From contig NZ_JARJHU010000009.1 of the NCBI RefSeq assembly GCF_029269825.1, positions 62,601-126,600 on the forward strand: 64,000 bases of DNA. Direction: 5' to 3'. Origin of the DNA: Pedobacter sp. JY14-1. GTDB taxonomy: Bacteria > Bacteroidota > Bacteroidia > Sphingobacteriales > Sphingobacteriaceae. Position 1 is the first letter of the stretch, and each line of letters opens with the position of its first letter. A program made the translations under genes and the position numbers. This document shows positions 36,797 to 45,572 of the stretch, in pieces. The notes under the pieces are model-generated. The model was not told where the DNA came from. It did not search any database and saw only the letters and a program-made list of their open reading frames with translations.

Positions 36797-39700
36797 TTAT
36801 TTAAAGTTTCTTCCTGAATGAAAGACATTTATACTGTTTAAAAGTCCGTTATAATTGAAGCATCTCTGGACGATGATATGGACGACATGTCCTTCGCGCT
36901 GCATTCTGCCTTCGGCCATGAGCAAACGGGACTGAAGGATTTCTTTCCGGTATTTCTCGAATAGTTCCTGAAAGACAACGAGATTACAGGAACCGCTCTC
37001 GTCTTCCAGCGTAATGAAGCAGATGCCCGAAGCAGTGCCGGGCCGCTGCCTGACCAGTATAAGACCTGCAACTTTTACCAGGCCTCCATCAGCGATATCT
37101 TTCAGCTGTGATGCTTTTGTAATCTGCAGCAGGATCAACTTTTCCCGTATGAAGCTAAGCGGGTGTGCCTTCAGGGACAAGGTCGTCGATGCATAATCCT
37201 GTATGACATGTTCTGCCAGTGTCATGAGCGGAAGTTCAACCTGTGTTTCAAAACTGCTTGCAGAAGGTTGTTCGCTGAAAATAGCGACCGGACGGTCACC
37301 CAGTGCAGCTACTTCCCACAAAGCTTGTCTCCGGTCCATGCCCAATGAACGGAATGTATCTGCGTCTGCCAGTTTTTCCAGGGCTTCCATGCAGACACCC
37401 GCATCCAGCAACTGATACATCTGAGTATAACCTTTCTTACGGCCCATAACAAGCGCCTGCATTTCTGCTTCATTTAACCCTTTTATTTGTCTGAAACCCA
37501 GCCTTACAGCGTGCTTAGCTGGCTGTGTTTCCTCCAGCTTGTTGTCCCAGCAGGATAGGTTAATATCTGCCTCCCGGACTTCGACCCCGTGGGCCCTGGC
37601 ATCAGCTACCAACTGAGCAGGCTGGTAGAAACCCATAGGCATACTGTTCAGTAGTGCTGCAAGAAAAATATCAGGGTAATAATGCTTTAACCAGCAGGAT
37701 ACATATACCAGCAGTGCAAAGCTGGCGGCATGGCTCTCCGGAAAACCATAACTGCCGAAGCCCTTCAGCTGATTGAAGACCCGTCGTGCAAAATCTTCCT
37801 CGTAGCCGTTTTTCAACATGCCCCCGATCAGCTTTCTCTCAAACTCTTCTACCTTACCTTTGGCTTTGAAAGTGGCCATACTTCGCCGCAGTTCATCGGC
37901 TTCAGCAGGTGCAAAACCTGCTGCATCAATGGCAATCTTCATGGCTTGTTCCTGGAACAAAGGCACACCTAAGGTTTTTTTAAGTATATCTTTGAGTTCC
38001 GGAGATGGATAATCAACGAGTTCCGGATTTTCACGACGCTTCAGATAGGGGTGCACCATATCTCCCTGTATCGGCCCTGGTCTGACAATGGCCACTTCAA
38101 TGACGAGGTCGTAGAATTCTCTTGGCTTCAAACGGGGAAGCATAGACATCTGAGCCCTGCTTTCGATTTGAAAGGTACCCATGGTATCGGCACGGCAGAT
38201 CATGTCGTATACAGGCTTACCTTCTTCCGTTTCTTCTTTTCCTAATATCCCGGCCATATTCAGGTCTAAGCCATAGTGGGCCCTGGCCAGGTCAAAGGCT
38301 TTCCGTACACAGGTAAGCATACCCAGTGCCAGCACATCGACCTTAAGAAAACCGAGTGCTTCGATATCGTCCTTATCCCATTCAATATTGGTTCGGTCTT
38401 CCATACGGGCATTCAGGATGGGGCAGAGATCGGTGATCCTACCCTGCGTGATGACAAAACCACCGGTATGCTGGCCGAGCTGTCTGGGAAAGCCAATCAT
38501 CTGCGCAGTCAGTTCCAGTACTTTATGCAAATGCGGATCTTCAGGGTTTAGTCCCTGTTCTTTCAGCCTTTTCCCGTCAAAAATATTATCGGAAAAATGC
38601 CATACGGCAGCAGAAATCTTATTGATGGTATCTACGGAAAGACCCATAGCTTTACCCACATCACGTATGGCACCTTTTTGCCGTTGCTGCGTCACTGTAG
38701 CGACAATAGCAGTGCGGTCACGGCCATATTTATTGTAGATATACTGGATCACTTCCTCACGCCGTTCATGTTCAAAATCAACATCTATATCCGGAGGTTC
38801 ATTGCGTGCCGAGGAAATGAAGCGTTCAAACAGCAGGTCGATTTTCTTTGGGTTTACGGAAGTGATTCCCAGGCAAAAACATACTACAGAATTTGCCGCT
38901 GAACCCCGGCCCTGACAAAGTATTTTTTGAGAACGGGCAAACCGGACGAGGTCATGAACGGTCAGAAAATAAGAGGCGTAGTTCTTTTCGCGGATAAATT
39001 TCAGTTCATGCGCTATGGTTTCTTTGATTTTCTCTGTGATTTCAGTACCAAATTTCTCACAGGCACCCAACCAGGTTAAATGGATCAGTTCTTCCATTGG
39101 ACTGCGGCCCTCCGAAGTAAGCTCCTCAGGATAAATGTATTTAAGTGAATCTAGGCTGAACTGGCATCGGTCTGCGATCTTAATGGTATTTTCTATAGCA
39201 TCCGGTAACAGGTAGAACAGCCGCTGCATTTCGGAAACAGACTTTAAATGGCGTTCTGCATTCTGATGCAACAGGTAACCTGCATCATAGATCGTACATT
39301 TTTCGCGTACGCAGGTAAGTATATCCTGAAGCTCACGACGTTTAGGTTCATGATAAACGACATCATTTACTGCTGCTATTGGAATGTCTAATTCTTCGGA
39401 TAACCTCGAAATACGGAACATTCTCTTCTGGTCGTAACCCAGGTAATTGCGTGAACCGGCAAGATACAGGTTGTTTCCGAAGGCGCTTTTATAATCGGCA
39501 AGTGCTTCCCTGATGTCCGGATCGAAATCAAAACGGTTGTTCAATACGGCCGGAAGAAGTGCGATAAAGACTATGCCTTCTTTATGAAGAAAGACATCGT
39601 TCCTGTACAAAAGGCATTGTCCTTTCTCTGTACGCAGATTTCCTATGCTCAGGAGTTTTGACAGGCGCGAATATGCAGATTGATCGGTAGGATAAGCCAG

Positions 39701-39925
39701 TAGAGGAGGGGCATCCTGCAACTCCAGCCTGCAACCTGGAATAAATTTTATATGGTGTTTTTTAGCAGCTACATGGGCACGCACAATGCCCGCGAGCGTA
39801 TTTACGTCTGTAATGGCGATACCCTTATAACCAAGCTTAGCAGCCTGTATAACCAATTCTTCAGGGCCTGAGGCTCCTCTGAGAAAGCTGAAATTGCTTG
39901 TAACCTGTAATTCGGCGTAACTCAT
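36797..39925 (-). CDS. dnaE2: Error-prone DNA polymerase III alpha subunit (DnaE2/ImuC)
   Basis: About 1042 residues from the ATG at 39923-39925 (MSYAELQVTSNFSFLRGASGPEELV), the standard DnaE2 start with its PHP domain. The polymerase active site is seen in PPDIDVDFEHERREEVIQYIYNKYG. LGFLKVDVLALGMLT, FQEQAMKIA and a C-terminal OB-fold region (VAGLILVRQRPGTASGICFITLED) are typical. It performs translesion synthesis under damage, with ImuB as the hub. It is 5 bases downstream of imuB in a three-gene operon. Confidence 0.96.
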   Translation of the reverse strand: MSYAELQVTSNFSFLRGASGPEELVIQAAKLGYKGIAITDVNTLAGIVRAHVAAKKHHIKFIPGCRLELQDAPPLLAYPTDQSAYSRLSKLLSIGNLRTEKGQCLLYRNDVFLHKEGIVFIALLPAVLNNRFDFDPDIREALADYKSAFGNNLYLAGSRNYLGYDQKRMFRISRLSEELDIPIAAVNDVVYHEPKRRELQDILTCVREKCTIYDAGYLLHQNAERHLKSVSEMQRLFYLLPDAIENTIKIADRCQFSLDSLKYIYPEELTSEGRSPMEELIHLTWLGACEKFGTEITEKIKETIAHELKFIREKNYASYFLTVHDLVRFARSQKILCQGRGSAANSVVCFCLGITSVNPKKIDLLFERFISSARNEPPDIDVDFEHERREEVIQYIYNKYGRDRTAIVATVTQQRQKGAIRDVGKAMGLSVDTINKISAAVWHFSDNIFDGKRLKEQGLNPEDPHLHKVLELTAQMIGFPRQLGQHTGGFVITQGRITDLCPILNARMEDRTNIEWDKDDIEALGFLKVDVLALGMLTCVRKAFDLARAHYGLDLNMAGILGKEETEEGKPVYDMICRADTMGTFQIESRAQMSMLPRLKPREFYDLVIEVAIVRPGPIQGDMVHPYLKRRENPELVDYPSPELKDILKKTLGVPLFQEQAMKIAIDAAGFAPAEADELRRSMATFKAKGKVEEFERKLIGGMLKNGYEEDFARRVFNQLKGFGSYGFPESHAASFALLVYVSCWLKHYYPDIFLAALLNSMPMGFYQPAQLVADARAHGVEVREADINLSCWDNKLEETQPAKHAVRLGFRQIKGLNEAEMQALVMGRKKGYTQMYQLLDAGVCMEALEKLADADTFRSLGMDRRQALWEVAALGDRPVAIFSEQPSASSFETQVELPLMTLAEHVIQDYASTTLSLKAHPLSFIREKLILLQITKASQLKDIADGGLVKVAGLILVRQRPGTASGICFITLEDESGSCNLVVFQELFEKYRKEILQSRLLMAEGRMQREGHVVHIIVQRCFNYNGLLNSINVFHSGRNFK

Positions 39926-39930
39926 ATTGT

Positions 39931-41430
39931 TCAGGCAAACAGACCATGAATAAACCACTGAGAACCCTCTTCATCATAATGGCCCGACCGGAAAAGCCAG
40001 TAGCGGTGTCCCTGATGATCTTCAACAGTGTAATAATCTCGGTGTTCTCCGTCCTCGAGCCACCATTCTCTTTCTATACGTTCGGGTCCGTCTGCTTTAA
40101 CAACAGGATGCAACTTATTCTTATACCTGAAATTCATAGGCGGATAGTCGGGGATGGGTGCACTTACCTCTATTGGTTCTGGTTTCGCAAATATCCTTAC
40201 TGGTCTTGATTTATCTGTTCTCCAGGTAGTATTGCAGGATTCTTCCAGTTCTTCTGCAGTTCTGACAGAACGCTCCGGCCAGTAATGTTCCTGGGGAAGA
40301 TAGCGCCTGATGCTGATGGTACTGGTCTTTCCTGTAAGTCTGTCCAGTAGTTCGGCGAGTCCCTCGTCCTGAAGCTCGGCTTTGAGGTTCCATAACTTTT
40401 CCTGGGCCAGCCGGACGGGTTCCGTCTTATTTGCTTCCATACTGAACAGTTCAATGCCCAGTCCGGGGTCAATGGTGGGGATCTTCAGCGAAAACAACCT
40501 GAACAGGTGTGCTTCACTGGAGGAACTACGACTGGTACCAATGGTAACTGATAGTTTTTTCCCATCTATCCGGTAACAGGTCAGCGTTGCAGACCTGACG
40601 CCAAGCCCTTCTGTTCTGAGCCTGCTGCAGATCATTTTCAATAATTGACTTATGGCAATTTCAATTGCTGTGCCGGTAATTAAGGGTTCTATGCAGGGCA
40701 ATCGCTCCTCATAAGGAGGTACCGGGATTATTGAATGTAAAGGCTCGTCTTCTGTACCCAGGGCCTGCCTGATCCTTGTCAGCAGGTGAGGCCCGAACCT
40801 TCTTCTCAATACCCGGGGAGGAATCTGTATGAACTGGCCGATTTGCCGTAATCCAAGTTTATTTAAACGTTGTGCAGTGTCTGGTTCCAGCCTTAGGGCT
40901 TCAGGCGGCAGTGACAAAAGATGCTCCAGTTGGGTATGCGCTGTGAGTATTGCTGCGTTGTCTGTGTAATGTACTATTGCCCATGCTGCTCCGATTGTAC
41001 CGGCAATTGCACCGCGGCAATGGTATCCCATACTGCGTATCTTTTCCAGAATGATGCGTAGATAGTTTTCTTCTCCACCCCACAAATGACTGCAACCGTC
41101 ACTGTTCAGTATGAGGCCGTCCGTGCCGTCTGTCGCTACAACCGGGCTGAAACGGACAAACCATTCGGCAAGTTTTTCGAGCAGTTTTGAAAATCGTCCG
41201 GGATGATCGTCAAAAGAAAGTATGTCAGGTACTATCGTCCTGGCATCCGCAAGCACCATGCCTGTACGGATGGCCTGGGCCCTCGCAGCAGGACTGACTG
41301 CACTAATGACCATACGGCCATGCTGTTTTATGGTAAGCACAAAGCAGGCGTCTTTCAACTCTGGCCTTCTTCTGATCAGCCAGTCTGTTTTTAATTCAGG
41401 AAACCATATGTAAACAAATCTTGCCGGCAT
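39931..41430 (-). CDS. imuB: ImuB-like Y-family polymerase-related protein
   Basis: About 499 residues from the ATG at 41428-41430 (MPARFVYIWFPELKTDW); the longer frame would overlap imuA. The Y-family fold is recognisable, but the catalytic acids are missing: the first metal motif reads YIWFPEL, and the second region reads VATDGTDGLILNSDGC instead of a serine-x-Asp-Glu. This matches ImuB, a catalytically dead hub that recruits DnaE2 and the sliding clamp. One base separates it from the imuA stop. Confidence 0.93.
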   Translation of the reverse strand: MPARFVYIWFPELKTDWLIRRRPELKDACFVLTIKQHGRMVISAVSPAARAQAIRTGMVLADARTIVPDILSFDDHPGRFSKLLEKLAEWFVRFSPVVATDGTDGLILNSDGCSHLWGGEENYLRIILEKIRSMGYHCRGAIAGTIGAAWAIVHYTDNAAILTAHTQLEHLLSLPPEALRLEPDTAQRLNKLGLRQIGQFIQIPPRVLRRRFGPHLLTRIRQALGTEDEPLHSIIPVPPYEERLPCIEPLITGTAIEIAISQLLKMICSRLRTEGLGVRSATLTCYRIDGKKLSVTIGTSRSSSSEAHLFRLFSLKIPTIDPGLGIELFSMEANKTEPVRLAQEKLWNLKAELQDEGLAELLDRLTGKTSTISIRRYLPQEHYWPERSVRTAEELEESCNTTWRTDKSRPVRIFAKPEPIEVSAPIPDYPPMNFRYKNKLHPVVKADGPERIEREWWLEDGEHRDYYTVEDHQGHRYWLFRSGHYDEEGSQWFIHGLFA

Positions 41431-41431
41431 T

Positions 41432-42166
41432 TTACCCCACCTCCTGACGTTGAAATACAAAATTGTGATGCGGTTGTGGCAGGTCAAGGAAGTGACCTCC
41501 ATTCCACACGATCCTGAAAATGCCCGGGCGGCCGTTGCGTACCTTTAATAACTTTACCTGCCAGCTGGGGAAACCTACGCCAGGCAGGCCATCTTCTGTA
41601 TAACTAGGCAGATGACTGACCTGCCAGCGGGCAGCACAGGCAGTATTACCGGCATTTTTTGGTGTATTTCTCAGGATTATCCCTGTTACGTTGCTTTTCT
41701 CGGCTGCAAGCTGCAGTCTTCTTGACTGGTTGAAGCTGATCTCAGGTAATTCTGCAATCACTGCGGACAGCGCGCTGCACTTCAGTGCTTCCTCCATTGC
41801 CCATATAATTTCATTCTCATAGATGGAGTGAACGAAAATAATGCGTTCAGGATCAACATTAAAGCTGCCTATACCTAAAGGAAAAACAATCGCTGAACGG
41901 CTGATCCAAAGACAAGCATTTCCTTTCATTATCCTTGAAAGAAGCCCGGCAATGAAGCCGGCGGCGGCGGCTGTTTCTTCAACAGTACCACAAATGAATT
42001 CATGGAGGTGTCCACATGGGAAACAACCGCCTGGAAAGGCTGCTTCTATTGTTCCCAGCCCAAGACTGTCAGGTTCTGCCGACGAAGGTCGCCCCATTCC
42101 CTGCAAAACCAGGATTTGTTGTTGTAACTGCTGAATGATCGCTTTCCTGTTTACTTCCATAATCAT
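41432..42166 (-). CDS. imuA: ImuA-like protein, RecA-related
   Basis: A 244-residue protein starting at 42166 or, two codons later, at 42160. The opening KAIIQQLQQQILVLQG and LGTIEAAFPGGCFPCGHLHEFI follow the ImuA (RecA-like) pattern. The Walker A loop is degenerate (no GKT), and IAELPEISFNQSRRLQLAAEKSNVTGIILR is the RecA-like core. It is first in the imuA-imuB-dnaE2 cassette used for damage-induced mutagenesis. A perfect dyad surrounds its -7 element. Confidence 0.9.
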   Translation of the reverse strand: MIMEVNRKAIIQQLQQQILVLQGMGRPSSAEPDSLGLGTIEAAFPGGCFPCGHLHEFICGTVEETAAAAGFIAGLLSRIMKGNACLWISRSAIVFPLGIGSFNVDPERIIFVHSIYENEIIWAMEEALKCSALSAVIAELPEISFNQSRRLQLAAEKSNVTGIILRNTPKNAGNTACAARWQVSHLPSYTEDGLPGVGFPSWQVKLLKVRNGRPGIFRIVWNGGHFLDLPQPHHNFVFQRQEVG

Positions 42167-42199
42167 AGACTGAACTGGAAATTATATTTATATCTAAAG

Positions 42200-42224
42200 T
42201 TATTAGCAAATATAATACTAATAA
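42200..42224 (-). promoter_or_regulatory. Promoter with embedded operator dyad, imuA-imuB-dnaE2
   Basis: Perfect inverted repeat TTATTAG ... CTAATAA with an 11-base spacer. Read on the minus strand the spacer contains TATATTTG (42207-42214), an exact TAnnTTTG -7 element, so a bound protein would block RNA polymerase. The ATG of imuA lies about 40 bases downstream. A LexA-like or S24-peptidase repressor is the expected type, by analogy with SOS-controlled imu cassettes. Confidence 0.7.
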
Positions 42225-42339
42225 TTTTAGTTTTTGCCTTCTGTTACAGAATATGATTTTATTGATGTCGCAGTATGTAGGACTGCATTAATTTAAATAA
42301 ACGTATCTTAGATCCTGGTGTTTAACCTGATACCTATTT

Positions 42340-42771
42340 ATGCAAAACTACAATAACCACAGGCGTTATTATATACCGCACCATTTTGTGTTTTATCCTG
42401 TTATTCTTGCAGGAACAATATATTCAGTCTTTCGGGCACTTCATCATGCTGAAAATTCACCGGTATGGTATTGCCTTGCTTTTATATTCCTCTTATTTGG
42501 CTGGTTGTCTTTTATGTTGCGTCAGCATTACGCACTTACATTGCAGAACCGGCTGGTAGTTACGGAAATGCGTTACCGCTATTACGTGCTTACCGGCCAA
42601 AGGCTGGAACTGCTTGAGGACCAGTTAACTTTCGGACAGATTGCAGCGCTCCGGTTTGCTCCTGATGACGAACTCCCCGTACTGGTACAACGGGTGTTGA
42701 AAGAAGACCTTTCTCCAGATCAGATTAAGAAGCATATTAAAAACTGGCTTCCTGATCATAAACGGGTATGA
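42340..42771 (+). CDS. DUF6526-like small membrane protein
   Basis: A 143-residue protein with two membrane helices (about 15-31 and 42-58) and a cytoplasmic C-terminal domain (NRLVVTEMRYRYYVLTGQRLELLEDQLTFGQIAALRFAPDDELPVLVQRVLKEDLSPDQIKKHIKNW). This looks like the DUF6526 family common in Bacteroidota, function unknown. It ends 9 bases from the convergent lyase-like gene. Confidence 0.8.
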   Translation: MQNYNNHRRYYIPHHFVFYPVILAGTIYSVFRALHHAENSPVWYCLAFIFLLFGWLSFMLRQHYALTLQNRLVVTEMRYRYYVLTGQRLELLEDQLTFGQIAALRFAPDDELPVLVQRVLKEDLSPDQIKKHIKNWLPDHKRV

Positions 42772-42780
42772 TATTGCTGG

Positions 42781-43737
42781 TTAACGGGCAATAGGACCAA
42801 TATATTTTCTGGATATAACCAGGTTAGAGAATTTGATGTGATGCGATTGCCCTGAAGGTGTCGTATCGTCATAAAATTCGATCCAGAGGTAGTTAAGGTT
42901 TAACTTATCGTCAGTTCTCCATCTGAAACCCTCAAATGGCTTTGCTGCAGCATCATTGATCCATGAGTCTGCATCCCAGTATCCATTCGGAAAGCCAGGC
43001 CCCCAATGTCCTATTTCTTTTCCATCATGCCATACTTTAAGTTCCCCGTTATACGCGTTTGCAGGTGTATTTAACCGGATCATCAATTCGACACAGATCC
43101 ATTTGTCCCATTCTAATTTTTGGGCAGAGGGACTGTTATTGATCATATCATTTCCATAGCATCTTCCACGTGCGCCTGCCTTCATGTCTCCCCAATAGAG
43201 ATAAGTATCCATATTTGGTGCATTGACAGGTTCGTAAGCAATGGAAATGCGCTGATCCCCAAGCCCACATATTCCTGCCCTTGGATTCGGATATCTTGTA
43301 GCGGGTGAATAGCCCCCGATCCATACCGATTCATGGTGTATATAACCCTTTGAATCTGAAGGATACTTGACGTAATAACGAATAAACACGGTCCCATCTA
43401 TACCCGGTGAAAACTGCCTGAAAAGATGCCCGCCGTCATTCACTCCACCTTTGTTCGTCATCTTCAGTGAAAACGTATTTCCCGCCGGAACATCTATACT
43501 GTCAATACTCATCCCTTCAGGATTAAGTACATCTGAATAACGATTAAGTATATGCCGCATACCATCATTAAACTTTTCGGCATAGAGTACATCGGAATCA
43601 TTTTCTATCCCCTGGTCTCCAGGATACTTTTGAGCGAGCGGGACTTCCTGGCCCGGTAAACCAGCAGGTCCGCTTCCCTGAGGCCGTAAGCTTAGTGACA
43701 GAAATAATGCAGAAAGAAAGAGGATTACAGGCTTCAT
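42781..43737 (-). CDS. Secreted polysaccharide-lyase-like protein
   Basis: About 318 residues from the ATG at 43735-43737, where a signal peptide begins (MKPVILFLSALFLSLSLRPQ). The body resembles a concanavalin-type jelly roll of the polysaccharide-lyase (PL14-like) group: VFIRYYVKYPSDSKGYIHHESVWIGGY, ELMIRLNTP..NGELKVWHDGKEIGHWG, LWIEFYDDTTPSGQSHHIKFSNLVIS. Catalytic residues cannot be identified by eye. It is a single gene without a polysaccharide-use locus beside it. Family assignment is tentative. Confidence 0.65.
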   Translation of the reverse strand: MKPVILFLSALFLSLSLRPQGSGPAGLPGQEVPLAQKYPGDQGIENDSDVLYAEKFNDGMRHILNRYSDVLNPEGMSIDSIDVPAGNTFSLKMTNKGGVNDGGHLFRQFSPGIDGTVFIRYYVKYPSDSKGYIHHESVWIGGYSPATRYPNPRAGICGLGDQRISIAYEPVNAPNMDTYLYWGDMKAGARGRCYGNDMINNSPSAQKLEWDKWICVELMIRLNTPANAYNGELKVWHDGKEIGHWGPGFPNGYWDADSWINDAAAKPFEGFRWRTDDKLNLNYLWIEFYDDTTPSGQSHHIKFSNLVISRKYIGPIAR

Positions 43738-43951
43738 TTTTTGCAAAAAAAAACAGTTAAATATAGCTCAATTAAAATATTTATAAAATATAATGCTGAT
43801 TATCAGTTTGATAAAAAACTAATGTAACGGTTTTTTCATTAGCTGCGTCTATGTCTCTGATTGGAAGGAACAAACAGGCCTGTATTTGATGCGCAGGATT
43901 CAGGCCTTAAGGTAAATCTTCCGGAATTAATTTAAAGAAAACCATATAAAA

Positions 43952-44767
43952 ATGACACCTAACAAAACCCTTAGAAAAACTTTTACCCTTTTAATGGCCA
44001 TGGTAGTTTTACTGGCCGCTTCGTGTAAAAAAGACAAAAACAATCTGCCGGACAATGGCGGCGGCTCCGGTGCACAACTGATCAAAATTGAGACCGGTGC
44101 AAATGAATTTTCAACATTAGAATACGATGCAGCCGGAAAGCTGATCAAAATCGTTGAGAACGAAGATGGCGAATCAATTGTAAACACCATTACCTACAAT
44201 GGGAGCAAGGTAACCGAAGTAAATACTCCGGAATCAAAAATGACCTATACCTACAATGGAAATAACGTATCCAAAATTGATATCCTGACTTCAACAGGAG
44301 GAGAAGAAGCTAGCGGTAAGGTTGAATATACTTATGAGAACAACAAGGTAAAGCAATCTGTAATGAGTTTTCTTGTGCCGTCTGAAGAAGAAGGTGAAGA
44401 CCCAATCCTTACACCTTATATCCGGAGTTCATATGAGTATTATGCCAACGGAGATATCAAGAAGCTGACCGTGGAACTTTGGGCTGTGAATAAATGGCAG
44501 GTTTCCGAAAGTACGGTTTATGAATACGATACCAAAAATAACCCGCTTGCAGCCGCAGGCAGTGTATTTATGGCCATTGCTCCTTTGCAAAGCTTACACA
44601 ATATTACCAAAGAAACCGTTTCAAAACCTGACGGCTCCCTGAAAGAAACTGTTAACTATGAATATACCTACAATAATGATGGGTATCCAAAAGAGTCTAA
44701 AAAGACAGTAACTCCTGCAGGAGGTAATGCAGGTGCTGCTGAAGTCACTAAGTTTTCTTATAAATAA
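43952..44767 (+). CDS. Lipoprotein with YD-like repeats
   Basis: A 271-residue protein with a lipoprotein signal (LLAASCKKDKN, Cys25). It contains repeated YDAAGKLIKI / YTYNGNNVSKI / YEYYANGDIKKL / YTYNNDGYPKE segments spaced about 30-40 residues apart, in the manner of DUF4595/RHS-like beta strands in Bacteroidota lipoproteins. Probably outer-membrane anchored; function unknown. A strong terminator follows. Confidence 0.8.
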   Translation: MTPNKTLRKTFTLLMAMVVLLAASCKKDKNNLPDNGGGSGAQLIKIETGANEFSTLEYDAAGKLIKIVENEDGESIVNTITYNGSKVTEVNTPESKMTYTYNGNNVSKIDILTSTGGEEASGKVEYTYENNKVKQSVMSFLVPSEEEGEDPILTPYIRSSYEYYANGDIKKLTVELWAVNKWQVSESTVYEYDTKNNPLAAAGSVFMAIAPLQSLHNITKETVSKPDGSLKETVNYEYTYNNDGYPKESKKTVTPAGGNAGAAEVTKFSYK

Positions 44768-44790
44768 GAATAACTTGTTTTTTTATGTGC

Positions 44791-44822
44791 CCGGCCTGAT
44801 GGATGTCAGGCCGGTTTTTTAT
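44791..44822 (+). terminator. Intrinsic terminator after the YD-repeat lipoprotein
   Basis: CCGGCCTGA / TCAGGCCGG stem (nine bases, perfect) with a six-base loop and a six-T tail, 24 bases after the stop. It isolates the AbiV-family gene from the upstream lipoprotein. Confidence 0.93.
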
Positions 44823-44847
44823 ATATTAGGGCTTTGCCATCAAGATT

Positions 44848-45534
44848 ATGGATCATGACAAGAGGTTCAGGAATTTAAATGCAAAGGAATGTGCGGAGGT
44901 TTTTCCTTCAGTAATTGATAATGCTGAAAGGCATTTTTCTGTCGCCCATCAGATCGCTACCATCAATGAGTATCCAAATGCGGTTGCACACCTGGTAATA
45001 GGAGCAGAGGAACTCGTGAAGGCCACATTACTATTGTTCAGGAGCAGATCGATCCCCGTCAAGAACTTTACTGGATACAATCTTCAGCTTGGCAGCGGGC
45101 AAAACAATTCCTTATTGAAAGATTTTTTTTCTTTTTGGCTGGGCATTAGGGAAATACTCGACCTTCGAAAGGCAAAACACGAATATACGCTCAAAGAAAT
45201 GTTCAATATGCTGGTTATTGGGGTTTCTGGGATTGTAAAGGGCAAGGAGCATTATTACTGGTGGGGTCGTGCAGATGGCTTAAAGGAAAAAAGTCTCTAC
45301 GTTGATTTTAGAAATGAACTGATCCTCCCGGATGTGCAGATCAGTAAGTCAGATTATAACCAGGCCTATCACCATGTGTATACTTTCAGGTACGAATTTT
45401 ACTTATTGTATCATAAACTTATAAATGCCTCGGCCCAGGAACTGGCAGAGTTCAGAGAACAACTTGAAGATGCAGAATTTGTAGAATTGCTTGGTGAGAC
45501 ACTGAAGCGCAGAAAGATGAACCTGTTGTCTTAA
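44848..45534 (+). CDS. AbiV-family (HEPN) abortive infection protein
   Basis: A 228-residue protein. The stretch IDNAERHFSVAHQIATINEYPNAVAHLVIGAEELVKATLLLFRS is the HEPN_AbiV pattern, with the AEEL.K motif near residue 55. The middle segment KEHYYWWGRADGLKEKSLYVDFRNEL also fits the family, where a KxxGLYVDY-type motif recurs. AbiV of Lactococcus blocks phage translation by binding the phage protein SaV. The gene stands alone behind a terminator, with no other defence gene nearby. Phage defence is family knowledge, not shown here. Confidence 0.75.
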   Translation: MDHDKRFRNLNAKECAEVFPSVIDNAERHFSVAHQIATINEYPNAVAHLVIGAEELVKATLLLFRSRSIPVKNFTGYNLQLGSGQNNSLLKDFFSFWLGIREILDLRKAKHEYTLKEMFNMLVIGVSGIVKGKEHYYWWGRADGLKEKSLYVDFRNELILPDVQISKSDYNQAYHHVYTFRYEFYLLYHKLINASAQELAEFREQLEDAEFVELLGETLKRRKMNLLS

Positions 45535-45572
45535 GCGGTAAATATTTATTGATTACATTAAGTAAAGGCTAT

